From JAMXLO01 sp963696645 (GTDB lineage Bacteria; Pseudomonadota; Alphaproteobacteria; Acetobacterales; Acetobacteraceae), in NCBI GenBank assembly GCA_963696645.1, contig CAVOKY010000011.1, forward strand, positions 310,001-374,000: a stretch of DNA of 64,000 nucleotides. The letters are read 5' to 3'. Made by a program: the position numbers and the translations under genes. Under the pieces are notes generated by a model, which was not told the origin of the DNA, did no database searches, and saw only the letters and a program-made list of their open reading frames with translations. The number at the start of each line of letters is the position of its first letter. Position 1 is the stretch's first letter. Below are positions 18,024 through 26,978 of the stretch, piece by piece.

Positions 18024-19292
18024 GTGCCCGCACTGTGTCGCGATTGTCTGGCGGTGGTGGGCGATCCGGCGTCGCCGGCGCACTGCACAGCATGCGAGGG
18101 GACGCGCATCGTCGCGCACCCTGAACTGTTCGATCTGACCATAGCCCACGTCGACTGCGACGCGTTCTACGCCAGCGTGGAGAAACGCGACCGGCCGGAG
18201 CTTGCGGCGAAGCCGGTCATCGTCGGTGGCGGCGTGCGCGGCGTGGTCACCGCGGCTTGCTATGTTGCGCGCATCTATGGCGTGCGCAGCGCGATGCCGA
18301 TGTTCAAGGCGCTGAAGGCGTGTCCCGATGCCGTGGTGATCCGGCCGAATTTCGCCAAATACGTCGCGGTCGGACGGCAGGTCCGAACGATGATGGCGAC
18401 GCTGACGCCGCTGCTGCAGCCGCTGTCAATCGATGAGGCGGTGCTCGACCTGGCGGGCACGCAGGCGCTACATGGCGCGCCGCCCGCGGTCGTGCTGGCA
18501 CGGTTCGCGCGCGAGGTCGAGCGGAGCATCGGCGTGACCGTGTCCATCGGCCTGGCGGCCAACCGGCTGTTGGCGAAGATTGCCGCCGGCCGCGACAAGC
18601 CGCGGGGCTTCGCGGTGATCGGCGCCGTCGAGGCCGCGGCGCTGCTGGCGCCGGAGCCGGTGCGATTGCTGCCCGGTGTCGGTCCGACGCTGGCCCACCG
18701 CCTGGCCGCGCAGGGCATCACCCTGCTGTGCCACCTCCAGGCACTGAACGACCGCGATGCCAGGCGCAGGCTGGGCGATGACGGGCCGTCGCTTGTTCGT
18801 CGGGCCCGCGGCGAGGATGACAGGCGCGTCGATCCGTCACGCGAGACCAAGTCGATCAGCGCGGAGACTACCTTCGATGCCGATCTGACGCGGCTTCCGG
18901 ACCTCCAATCGCATCTCTGGCGGCTGGCGGAGAAGCTTGCGCGGCGGCTGAAGGAACACGAACTGGCCGCGGGCGGCGTCGTGCTGAAGCTGAAGACCAC
19001 GGACTTCGCAATCCGCACCCGAGCCGCACGCCTGCCGAGCCCGACGGTGCTGCCCGACCGGCTGTTCGATGCTGCCAGTGTGCTGCTGGCGCGGGAAGCC
19101 ACCGGCACCGCGTTCCGGCTCATCGGGATCGGCGCCAACCCGCTGCTGCCGCTGGAAGAGGCCGATCGCGGCGACCTGGCGGATACCGAGACGCCTCGCC
19201 GTGCCGCCACCCAGGCAGCGATCGATACGCTGCGTCAGCGATTCGGCGATGGTGTCATCGGCCGCGGGCGGGGGCTGCGGCGTCCCGCGTAG
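18024..19292 (+). CDS. dinB: DNA polymerase IV (Y-family, DinB) with N-terminal zinc ribbon
   Basis: A 422-residue translesion DNA polymerase started at the GTG at 18024. Catalytic motifs are HVDCDAFYASVEKRD and SIDEAVLDL, the thumb/helix-hairpin part follows as VRLLPGVGPTLAHRLA, and the little finger ends the protein. Before the polymerase lies a short C-x2-C...C-x2-C ribbon (C5, C8, C21, C24), an N-terminal extension I recall from Rhodospirillales/Acetobacteraceae DinB; its role is unknown. The protein copies past damaged bases at the cost of errors. It follows the ROK kinase by seven bases. Confidence 0.9.
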   Translation: MPALCRDCLAVVGDPASPAHCTACEGTRIVAHPELFDLTIAHVDCDAFYASVEKRDRPELAAKPVIVGGGVRGVVTAACYVARIYGVRSAMPMFKALKACPDAVVIRPNFAKYVAVGRQVRTMMATLTPLLQPLSIDEAVLDLAGTQALHGAPPAVVLARFAREVERSIGVTVSIGLAANRLLAKIAAGRDKPRGFAVIGAVEAAALLAPEPVRLLPGVGPTLAHRLAAQGITLLCHLQALNDRDARRRLGDDGPSLVRRARGEDDRRVDPSRETKSISAETTFDADLTRLPDLQSHLWRLAEKLARRLKEHELAAGGVVLKLKTTDFAIRTRAARLPSPTVLPDRLFDAASVLLAREATGTAFRLIGIGANPLLPLEEADRGDLADTETPRRAATQAAIDTLRQRFGDGVIGRGRGLRRPA

Positions 19293-19429
19293 GTCCGCAT
19301 CGCAGGGACAGGCGCTGAGGAAATTCTCCCCCTCTCGTCGCAGAGGGGCGTTGGGGGAAGGGCGCGCCAACCCGGTATAGGCGGGCGTGGGCCCCCTCGC
19401 CCACCTCCGCAAAGGCGTGGAAAAAGATC
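19293..19429. other. Intergenic sequence with C/G-rich palindromic stretch
   Basis: Downstream of dinB; contains cccctctcgtcgcagagggg at 19330-19349 (inverted halves) of the kind often found in dispersed intergenic repeats. No gene recognised. Confidence 0.4.
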
Positions 19430-19759
19430 CAAGAGAACAATAGCTGCGACGATTGCCTCGTAACTGTCCCACTCCAACCTGCTGAGCTTGTTGCCACGCA
19501 GTGAGGGTTCGCGGGGAAATAACCGAATCAGTTGAAATGACGCACCGTCCCCCGCCGCGTCATGGTGCGCGAAGGCTCACCATCCACGACTTGAGGTGCC
19601 GATCAAAGAGGCTCGTGAATTGCGGGCCTCCGCCCGCCATGACGATGCGATGGCGCAGCGTCCGAACCGCAGCGATTATTCCCCGGCGGGCCCTTAGTCC
19701 CGGATGTTCTCCATGGGATTGAGTTCGGGTGAGCAGGCCGGCAACGGCAGGAGCGTCAT
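19430..19759 (-). pseudogene. IS630-family transposase C-terminal relic, itself interrupted
   Basis: Reading on the minus strand from 19759: MTLLPLPACSPELNPMENIRD, the conserved end of the IS630 catalytic domain with the final glutamate in P-x-E-N. It meets a stop at about 19693. The expected continuation is found 190 bases further on as LRGNKLSRLEWDSYEAIVAA (minus strand, from 19503 down to about 19430). The two blocks join naturally as ...IRD-(Y)-LRGNK..., so an unrelated 190-bp piece has inserted into an already truncated transposase gene. Nothing of the N-terminal two thirds remains; the TonB receptor gene ends at 19760. Confidence 0.62.
19504..19694. repeat. MITE-like element with terminal inverted repeats
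   Basis: A 191-bp segment between the two halves of the IS630 relic. Its ends are imperfect inverted repeats: agggttcgcggggaaataa at 19504-19522, and at 19676-19694 the reverse complement agggcccgccggggaataa. It has no coding capacity. A flanking TA, expected for IS630/mariner-type mobilisation, is present on one side and changed on the other. Interpretation as a miniature element is an inference. Confidence 0.5.
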
Positions 19760-22091
19760 TTAGAACGTGATCCGAATCCCGCCGAAGCCGCCGATCGGTG
19801 CCGCAGGACTGTAGCTTCGCGGATTGGTCGCTCCCGGTGCCTGCGCAAGGAACACCGAGCTGGTCGGCGAGAAAGTGCCGAACGTATAATACCGCGCATC
19901 CGTGACGTTCTGCGCCCAGGCGAACAACTGAACGTGGTCCGTCAACTGATACGAAGTGCTGAGGTTAATGGTGAAATAACCTGGCAGCGGCGGCGTCAGA
20001 TTGGCCTCGTCGCCGAACAGGAAGGCGGTGCTCGCTCCGATTGCGGTGGCACCAACAGTCCACTTGTCCGTCACATTGTAGTAGACGCCGAGTTTGATCT
20101 GATTCACGGGTATACCGGGTAAGCGGTCGCCGCGCTGAATGGTGATGTTGCCATTGGCGTCGGCTGCCGGGTTGCTGCCTGCCGACTCGGTGAATCCGCT
20201 CTGATATGTCGCGTCGGTGTAGGTGTAGGCGACATAGGCGAGCCAGCGGTCAGTCTTGAACTGCAGCCCGGCGTCAATACCCTGACGGCGGGCCACGCCG
20301 ATATTGGCGAAGAACGCGCGACCCGTTGTGACGCTGTTGATAAAGGCGATGTCATTGTTGAGATCGGTGTGAAACAGCCCAATGTTGTAGCTAAGGCTGG
20401 CACCATCGGACGGTGCGAAGGTACCGCGCGCGCCTGCTTCCGCGGTGTACGAGATCACCTGTTGTAGATTGGGATCCCCTACGAAGAAGTTCGCCAGGCT
20501 GCACGAGTTGGCGGGCCCCGCGCAGGAAAGTTCAGCCGGTGTCGGAGCACGGTTCGCCACCGCGTATCCGGCATAGGCGGTCAGCCAAGGGGCAACCTGG
20601 TAGGTGACGCCGGTCGCCGGGTTGAAGTGGCTGTAGCTATGATTGCCAGTCAGATCACCGCCATTCTCATCGTTCAGATCGACCAGTGCCGCATTGAATC
20701 GGCCTGAGACAGTCACGGCAAGGCGCTGCGTCAGGTTCAGCGTATCGGCAAAGTAGAGACCGTAGGTGGCATTGGAGATGGCGACGCGAACCGGTAAGTT
20801 GGTCCCGGGCTCATCGATCACCACGCCAGGTCCGATGAACACGCGGGTGTCCGGTGTCAGGCCACCGATGAACGAGGTGGCGCTGAACAGGGTCTGTGCC
20901 CCGTCGAAGCTGAAACCGGCGACGAAGTGGTTCTTCAGACCGAACAGTTCGTTGGTGTTCGTTACCTGCACCGACGTGCCGTAGGCGTTGGTGTTGGTGG
21001 TCTGGTTATCCAGTTCCGAATATGGGCCGCCGTTCAGGAAGTCCGGAATGAACGCACCTCCGAGCGTCGCGCTGGGCCCGGAGTCGGTGCATAGCAAGCC
21101 AGAGCCATCGTTGCAGGGTGTGTCATTCGGCGCATTGCCATTGGTCACCCGCTGCAGGAAATACCGGTAATACACCAGTGCCTGGATCGAGCTGGTGTCG
21201 GTCACGTCCACGGTGCCATCAAGGCTGACCGCGGCGTATTGGTTGCGGACCTGGTTTGGCGCCGTGAACTGGGCACTCGGATCGGCAGACAGCAGCTCGA
21301 CCGGAGACGTACCGGGGCCGTTGAGCACGGAGTGCGCCGCTGTGATGTTGAGGTGCAACTCGGCGCGATCGCTTCGCCAGGCGACATCGCCGTAGACGTT
21401 CTGCAGGTCGGTGGATTGCAGATCGCGCCAGCCGTTCTGGTGCAGCACTGTGCCGGCAAGGTAGGTCGATGCATTGCCGGACTGCTTGCCGTACCTGAAA
21501 CTCGCCCTGAACCTGACCGAACGAGCCACCGGAGATATCGGCCTCGAAGCCGTGATAGGTGAAACCGTTCTTGAGCTCGACGTTCACCGAGCCGCCGAGG
21601 GCGTTGAGCCCGAACACCGGGTTGGATCCCTCGAGATTTACCTTGTCGATGGCGATGTCGGGAATCAGATCCCAATCCACGGTGTCGCCGAATGGCTGGT
21701 TGAATCGAACACCGTTGACGTAGACCGCAAGTCCCTGTGGCGTTCCTTGCAGCCCCGATGCGGCGAAGCCGTGATAGAAGAACGTCGGCTGGAAGGGATT
21801 GCCCGAGGCGGCTTCCAGGCTGACGCCACCAACCTGCTGATTAAGCGAGCCCAACAGATCGGGCGTTCCCTCGCGCTTGAGGTCGTTGCTGTTCAACACA
21901 TGGGTCTCTGCCGGCACGGTGGCCCGGTCGATGCCCGAGCCGACGAGCGGCGACGCGCCGACCACCTCAACTGGTGGCAGTTCAGCCATCGGTGCCGCAG
22001 GCTGCGCGGTCTGGGCTGCCGCATTGCCGCCCAGCAACATCGCGCTCACCGCGATAATCGGCCCGGGTCGCACGCCAACGCCTCCCACCAC
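19760..22091 (-). pseudogene. TonB-dependent outer-membrane receptor, single-base frameshift
   Basis: Together the two frames encode about 775 residues. The first frame (22091 down to about 21495) has a signal peptide, a TonB-box-like region and a full plug domain (LPPVEVVGASPLVG, VNGVRFNQPFGDTVDWDLIP, FGLNALGGSVNVELK). At 21494/21495 an extra base (CAG-G-TAC instead of CAG-TAC in coding sense) shifts the frame, and the barrel continues in the second frame to a proper C-terminal phenylalanine (GGIRITF). All parts look otherwise intact, so this is either a very recent mutation or a sequence error. It is divergent from a sensor kinase/regulator pair 61 bases away. The ligand (metal chelate or other) is not deducible. 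Confidence 0.82.
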
Positions 22092-22152
22092 GCCCCCTGG
22101 CAGGCATTAGGACGGCCTGGATCAGCGATGGCTATGGCGAAAGTTCCCGATA

Positions 22153-23589
22153 TTGGCGAGAATGTTTCCCGAAATCACTGCGCGGCCTGCAATGCGCGCG
22201 GATAACAGGGACAGGAAGCCGTCTATGCCGCTCCGCCTGCGGCTCATTGTGGTGATCGGACTCGTGCTGCTGGTCAGCCTTGCCGGAGGCAGTCTGCAGG
22301 TGGCCTGGCACGCAGCCGGACGCGTGCGCACCGAACTGAACGCCGCGCTCGATGGAGGCGCCAATACGGTCCACAACGGTCTGCGCGACCTGTCTCCGTC
22401 CGATGACCGGTCCGCGGAATTACGCCATCTTATCGCGACGTTCGATGGCAACCGCCACGTCCGGGCCGTCCTGCTCAACGAACAGGATCAGCCGCTTGCG
22501 ACATCAAAACTGCTCCGCCCGAAGCATCCCGTCCCAGGCTGGTTTCTCACTGTGATCGGTGGAACCCTGGCTACCCAGCGCTTTTCCGTCCCGCGCGCGG
22601 GCAAGGGGGGTGCCGCCATCGTGTTGTGGACCGATCCGGGCAACGAAGCCGGCGAGGTCTGGGGCGAAGCCCGCGATTCGCTGCTTGTACTCGGCGGTTT
22701 TGCCACTCTGACCGCATTGTTGATCTGTGCTGCCATTGGCCGTGCGCTGCGTCCCCTCGAGAATCTGTCCGCGGCCTTCACACGCATCGCCAATGGCGAC
22801 TATCACGGCAAGGTGCCGGAGCAAGGGCCGCCGGAGCTCGCGCGGTTGGCCATCGGCTTCAACCTTATGTCCGAACGGCTTGCAATGGCCGCCACGCAAA
22901 ATCGTCGCCTGCACGAACGTCTTCTCACATTACAGGCGGAAGAGCGCGCCGATCTCGCGCGCGATCTGCATGACGAGGTCGGGCCGTTGCTGTTCGCCGT
23001 CGATATGACCGCCGCCACAATCGAGCGCCTGGCGGAAAGTGGCCGCGGCGCCGACATACCGACACACGTACGATCGATACACGACGCGGTAACACGCATG
23101 CAGCGACACGTACGTACGCTGCTGGAACGGCTGCGCCCGCTGCGCACCATGGGACTGGAGACAGCGATCAATCGCCTGGTTGCGTTCTGGCAAAGCCGTC
23201 GGCCCGAAGTCCAGTTCATCGTCAAAATCTCCATCGAAGCCGATCAGATTGCGGACGATATGAAAGACACGATGTACCGTGTGGTGCAGGAAGCGGTGAG
23301 CAACGCGATCCGCCACGGAGAGCCGAAGCACGTGGAGATTGTCATCGCGTACGACGCGCCGCGCGGTATCCGCCTCGAGATAACGGACGACGGTGTTGGC
23401 ATGCCCAAAGACGGCGTCGCCCCACGCGACCACATGCAATTCGGGCTGATTGGCATGCGTGAGCGCGTGATGGCGATGGCTGGATCCTTATCGATCCACC
23501 ATGGACACGACGGGAAGGGTCTGGCGCTCGTCGCACACCTGCCAGGCACCGGTCCGCTCCAATCAGGTGACGCGGACCAACCCGAATGA
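22153..23589 (+). CDS. Membrane sensor histidine kinase, NarX/UhpB-like (HisKA_3)
   Basis: Up to 478 residues; the ATG at 22225 (MPLRLRLIVV, right before the first membrane helix) is a likely start, with 22153 and 22192 as alternatives. Layout: helix 1 (LIVVIGLVLLVSLAGG), a periplasmic segment of about 120 residues, helix 2 (LLVLGGFATLTALLICAAIG), a HAMP linker, then the HisKA_3 phosphorylation site LARDLHDEVGPLLFAVD and an ATPase domain with N (VQEAVSNAIRH) and G (DDGVGMP) boxes. Its stop overlaps the response regulator start (ATGA). Being divergent from the TonB receptor gene suggests that it controls that receptor (inference). Confidence 0.88.
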   Translation: MARMFPEITARPAMRADNRDRKPSMPLRLRLIVVIGLVLLVSLAGGSLQVAWHAAGRVRTELNAALDGGANTVHNGLRDLSPSDDRSAELRHLIATFDGNRHVRAVLLNEQDQPLATSKLLRPKHPVPGWFLTVIGGTLATQRFSVPRAGKGGAAIVLWTDPGNEAGEVWGEARDSLLVLGGFATLTALLICAAIGRALRPLENLSAAFTRIANGDYHGKVPEQGPPELARLAIGFNLMSERLAMAATQNRRLHERLLTLQAEERADLARDLHDEVGPLLFAVDMTAATIERLAESGRGADIPTHVRSIHDAVTRMQRHVRTLLERLRPLRTMGLETAINRLVAFWQSRRPEVQFIVKISIEADQIADDMKDTMYRVVQEAVSNAIRHGEPKHVEIVIAYDAPRGIRLEITDDGVGMPKDGVAPRDHMQFGLIGMRERVMAMAGSLSIHHGHDGKGLALVAHLPGTGPLQSGDADQPE

Positions 23590-24203
23590 AAATTCTACTG
23601 GTCGACGATCACGTGATTGTCCGGAGCGGGTTGCGCAACCTGCTGACATCCATGATGGACGTCCGGATTTCCGAGGCAGCGACCGGGCGCGACGCTCTGT
23701 TACGGCTCCGCCAGGATCGCCCCGATATTGTGCTGCTCGACCTGAACCTTCCAGGCATCGGCGGCCTCGAGCTGTTGCGCAGGATGCTGCTGGAAGACAG
23801 GGACGCACGGATCGTGGTGTTGAGCATGCACGCCGAACCGCTCTACGTCGTGCGCGCGATGGAGCTCGGTGCCCGCGGATACCTCAGCAAGAATGCCTCC
23901 GCCGAGGAGTTGCTGATCGCCGTGCGACGCACAGCCGAAGGTGGCCGGTACATCGAGAATGAGATCGCGCAAGAACTGGCGCTACGGGCCATCGCACCGG
24001 AAAACGGGCTGCGCGAACTCACCGAGCGCGACCTGGAGATCATGCGCTTATTGGCCGAGGGCCTGGGGCTTGCCGAAATCGCGGACGCGCTTGGTATCAG
24101 CTACAAGACGATTGCCAATGCATGCAGCCAGATCAAGGCCAAGCTCGGCGTGACGCGCACCAACGATCTGATCCGGCTGGCGATGACCTTGGGCGTCGCG
24201 TAA
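23586..24203 (+). CDS. NarL/FixJ-family response regulator
   Basis: A 205-residue two-domain regulator. The receiver domain has the acidic pocket (LLVDDH), the phosphorylated aspartate in IVLLDLNLPG and the conserved lysine in GYLSKNAS. The C-terminal LuxR-type helix-turn-helix is ELTERDLEIMRLLAEG...IADALGISYKTIANACSQIKAKLG. It is translationally coupled to the kinase gene and is its obvious partner. Likely targets include the divergent TonB receptor gene. Confidence 0.92.
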   Translation: MKILLVDDHVIVRSGLRNLLTSMMDVRISEAATGRDALLRLRQDRPDIVLLDLNLPGIGGLELLRRMLLEDRDARIVVLSMHAEPLYVVRAMELGARGYLSKNASAEELLIAVRRTAEGGRYIENEIAQELALRAIAPENGLRELTERDLEIMRLLAEGLGLAEIADALGISYKTIANACSQIKAKLGVTRTNDLIRLAMTLGVA

Positions 24204-24464
24204 GCGGCGCTGCGGGGCCGGGACCCATGGGTTGAGCGCGGGGAAGGTGACCAGCCGCTGTCGCATTGTGGGCGTCGAATCGGCGCTCGCGAGGCAGCGG
24301 GTAACCACCCCCACTCGTCCTCCCGGCAGTGGCATCGCGGACGGTGCCGTCGTCGACTTTGAATTCGCGCGCCACTTCGCGGCTGCTCTTGCCGGCGAAC
24401 AAATCCGGGCCGACGCCAACTCAGGAATTGCCCGCGGAAGCGCCAGCCTTTCCGATACGTGGAA

Positions 24465-24830
24465 TTACGGCCCCGCGGTCGAATGCATCATCAGCATGAG
24501 CGCACGGCGCAGGCGGAGAATGCCACCCCTGGTCTGACCCTGATCGCACATCCGCTGGCCCTCGCTCGACAGGGAAGAGACCTCCTGTGGCGGCGGCGCC
24601 GAGGCAACCCGGACCATTTCGCTGACCCGGTCTAGCAACTTGAGGCAATACTCCGGCGTGTCGGTGGTCACCTGCTGCGGCGTTTGCTGACCGACCACGG
24701 GCATGGCGCCGAGCAAAACGGCCCCGAGGGCGAGGCTCGCGGCCATGCTGGCAAAGCCGGTTGTACGAATGGCGGACCACATACGCCGCACCATGGCCCT
24801 CGCGGGCTCACCAGTCCGTGGTGAAGGCAT
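24465..24830 (-). CDS. Small exported hypothetical protein downstream of a two-component system
   Basis: A 121-residue protein (start ATG at 24830; 24794 gives a shorter N-terminus) with a hydrophobic signal/anchor (MAASLALGAVLLGAMPVVG) followed by an alpha-helical segment with two cysteines (EYCLKLLDRVSEM...GQRMCDQGQTRGGILRLRRALMLM). It begins ten bases after the sensor-kinase stop, so it is the last gene of the DegP-regulator-kinase operon. I do not recognise a named family. Location suggests a periplasmic accessory or stress protein. Confidence 0.6.
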   Translation of the reverse strand: MPSPRTGEPARAMVRRMWSAIRTTGFASMAASLALGAVLLGAMPVVGQQTPQQVTTDTPEYCLKLLDRVSEMVRVASAPPPQEVSSLSSEGQRMCDQGQTRGGILRLRRALMLMMHSTAGP

Positions 24831-24840
24831 GACAATGGCG

Positions 24841-26286
24841 TTAGCCGGGCGGCGCCGGTTCATCGTACACCGGCAGGGTGAGAATGGCGGCAAGGCCAGG
24901 ATTTGCCGCCTCCAGGCGCAGGCTTCCGCCGTGCAACTGCGCCACAGCCAGCACCAGCGCCAAGCCGAGGCCGGACCCCGGCGTGTTGCGCGCGATTTCC
25001 CCACGGAAGAACCGCTCGGTGGCTCGTGCGCGATCCTCGGCCGGTATGCCGGGACCCTGATCCGCCACGACCATATCCACCCCGGTGGCCGTGACCACGG
25101 CTGAAAGCCGCACCGTTCCACCGTCAGGCGAGAACTTCACCGCGTTGTCGAGCAGATTGGCCAGCGCCTGCTGAATGAGCTCGCGATCGCCATAGGCCGG
25201 TACGTGTTCCGGCGCCTGCACCGACAGCGTGATCGCTCGCTCCTCGGCGACAGCGCCGTACAGCTCCGCCAGGTCGGCGATCAGCGGCGCCAGATCGATT
25301 CGGGCGAAGGCTGAACGGCGGGAGCCGGCCTCGATCTCGGCAATCCGCAGCAACGCCTGGAACACCGCGACGATGCCATCGAGATCGGCAATCGTCCGTT
25401 CGATCGCCGCACGCAACTCGGTCACACTCTCGGCATGCAGGGCCGCGTCCTCCAGCCTTGCGCGCGCGCGCGTGATCGGCGTCCGAAGGTCGTGTGCAAT
25501 CGCATTGGATACTTCGCGCACGCCCTCCATCAGCCGGCCCATGCGATCCAGCATGTCGTTGATCGTCTCGGCGAGCTGATCGAATTCGTCGCCGCGGCCG
25601 GAGAGCTGCACGCGCTGGGCGAAATCCCCCGCGGCAATTGCCGTCGCGGTCGCGGAAACACTGGACAGCGTGCGGCGGAACAGGCTGCGCACCACCAGGG
25701 CGCCGATCGACGCCATCGCTAACACCACCAGCAGCGCCCACAGCAGCGCGTCGGTCAGCAGTGAGCGCAACTGCGCGCGCACCTGGACGTCGCGGCCGAT
25801 CAGCAGGCGGTAGCCACCCGGCAGATTGTAGCTTTGCACCAGGGCCAGCGAGCGCGTTCCGGCGCGCTCGATCGGCAATTCGTACCAGGCGCCGCTCTGT
25901 GTGTCGGCCTGCGGCCAGCGCTCCAGGTTGCCCGCGATACGATGCCCCGTCGGGTCGATCAGCAGATAGATCGCATCGTCCTCGACGTCCTGCGTCAGCC
26001 GGTCGTCGATGGTCAGCACCAGCGCCGGAAGCCCGCCGGCGGCAAACCGCTCTGACAGGCTTTGGGCATCCGCCTGGATCGCCGCCTCGGTCTGCCGGTC
26101 AAGCAGCCCGGCGGTCGCCCACCAGAGGAACAGTGCCAGGGCTGCCGCGCTGAACGCGAGCAGCACGGCATAGATCACCGCGAATCGGACGCCAGCCGAG
26201 TGCAGCAATCCTCGGTTCGTGCCACCGGCTGCCCGATCGGCGGCAGCATCCGGGAAGGGGCGGGAAAGTAATGACGACTGCGTCAC
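24841..26286 (-). CDS. Sensor histidine kinase (HAMP, HisKA, HATPase), OmpR-partner type
   Basis: A 481-residue kinase beginning at the GTG at 26286, which overlaps the regulator's TGA by four bases; the longer open frame is just read-through of that gene. Two membrane helices (AVIYAVLLAFSAAALALFLWW; LLWALLVVLAMASIGALVV) bracket a periplasmic sensor of about 130 residues. A HAMP domain, the phospho-histidine site IAHDLRTPITR, N box LANLLDNAVKFS, G1 DQGPGIP and G2 GSGLGLAL follow. Operon partner of the OmpR-type regulator and a DegP-like protease, suggesting envelope-stress sensing. Confidence 0.92.
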   Translation of the reverse strand: MTQSSLLSRPFPDAAADRAAGGTNRGLLHSAGVRFAVIYAVLLAFSAAALALFLWWATAGLLDRQTEAAIQADAQSLSERFAAGGLPALVLTIDDRLTQDVEDDAIYLLIDPTGHRIAGNLERWPQADTQSGAWYELPIERAGTRSLALVQSYNLPGGYRLLIGRDVQVRAQLRSLLTDALLWALLVVLAMASIGALVVRSLFRRTLSSVSATATAIAAGDFAQRVQLSGRGDEFDQLAETINDMLDRMGRLMEGVREVSNAIAHDLRTPITRARARLEDAALHAESVTELRAAIERTIADLDGIVAVFQALLRIAEIEAGSRRSAFARIDLAPLIADLAELYGAVAEERAITLSVQAPEHVPAYGDRELIQQALANLLDNAVKFSPDGGTVRLSAVVTATGVDMVVADQGPGIPAEDRARATERFFRGEIARNTPGSGLGLALVLAVAQLHGGSLRLEAANPGLAAILTLPVYDEPAPPG

Positions 26287-26966
26287 GCGCTCTCGGCGCG
26301 CAGCATATACCCGGCGTTGCGAACCGTCTGGATCAGCGGGATCGGGAAGGGCTTGTCCACCTTCTGCCGCAGGCGGGAGACGTGTACGTCGATAACGTTG
26401 GTCTGCGGGTCGAAGTGATAGTCCCACACGCCTTCGAGCAGCATGGTGCGCGTCACCACCTGGCCGGCGTGGCGCATCAGGTATTCCAGCAGACGGAATT
26501 CACGGGGCTGCAGGTCGATCTTCTGGCCGGCGCGCTTCACCTGGCGCGACAGCAGATCGAGCTCCAGGTCCTCGACCACCAGCTTGGTCAGCGGACCTTC
26601 GCCCTTGCTGCGCCGACCCAATGCCTCGACGCGCGCCAGCAACTCGGCGAAGGCGAACGGCTTGGTCAGGTAGTCGTCGCCGCCGGCCTTCAGGCCGCGC
26701 ACCCGTTCGTCAACATCGGCGAGCGCCGACAGGATCAGCACCGGAACAGAATTCTTCTGCGCCCGGAGGGTCTCGACCAGGCGCAGGCCATCGATGCCGC
26801 CCGGCAGCATGCGGTCGAGAACGACCGCGTCGAATGACTCGCTGGCGGCAAGGAACAGGCCGTCCCGGCCATTGTCGGCGTGCTCGACCACGTGGCCGGC
26901 CTCCTTCAGACCGCGCGCCACAAAGCCGCCAACGTCCTTGTCGTCTTCTACAACCAGAATACGCAT
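26283..26966 (-). CDS. OmpR/PhoB-family response regulator
   Basis: A 227-residue regulator: receiver domain (VVEDDKDVGG, phosphorylated aspartate in AVVLDRMLPGGIDG, lysine in YLTKPFAF) and a winged-helix DNA-binding domain (LQPREFRLLEYLMRHAGQVVTR...VIDVHVSRLRQKVD). It lies 12 bases downstream of the DegP-like gene and overlaps the kinase gene by four bases, so protease, regulator and kinase form one operon. Confidence 0.93.
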   Translation of the reverse strand: MRILVVEDDKDVGGFVARGLKEAGHVVEHADNGRDGLFLAASESFDAVVLDRMLPGGIDGLRLVETLRAQKNSVPVLILSALADVDERVRGLKAGGDDYLTKPFAFAELLARVEALGRRSKGEGPLTKLVVEDLELDLLSRQVKRAGQKIDLQPREFRLLEYLMRHAGQVVTRTMLLEGVWDYHFDPQTNVIDVHVSRLRQKVDKPFPIPLIQTVRNAGYMLRAESA

Positions 26967-26978
26967 TCCCTTACTCCT

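Noticed and set aside
24133..24420. Minus-strand peptide FAGKSSREVAREFKVDDGTVRD resembling a helix-turn-helix
   Set aside because: Only about 25 residues look meaningful, it overlaps the end of the response regulator gene and no continuing domain follows; could be a tiny relic but not supportable.
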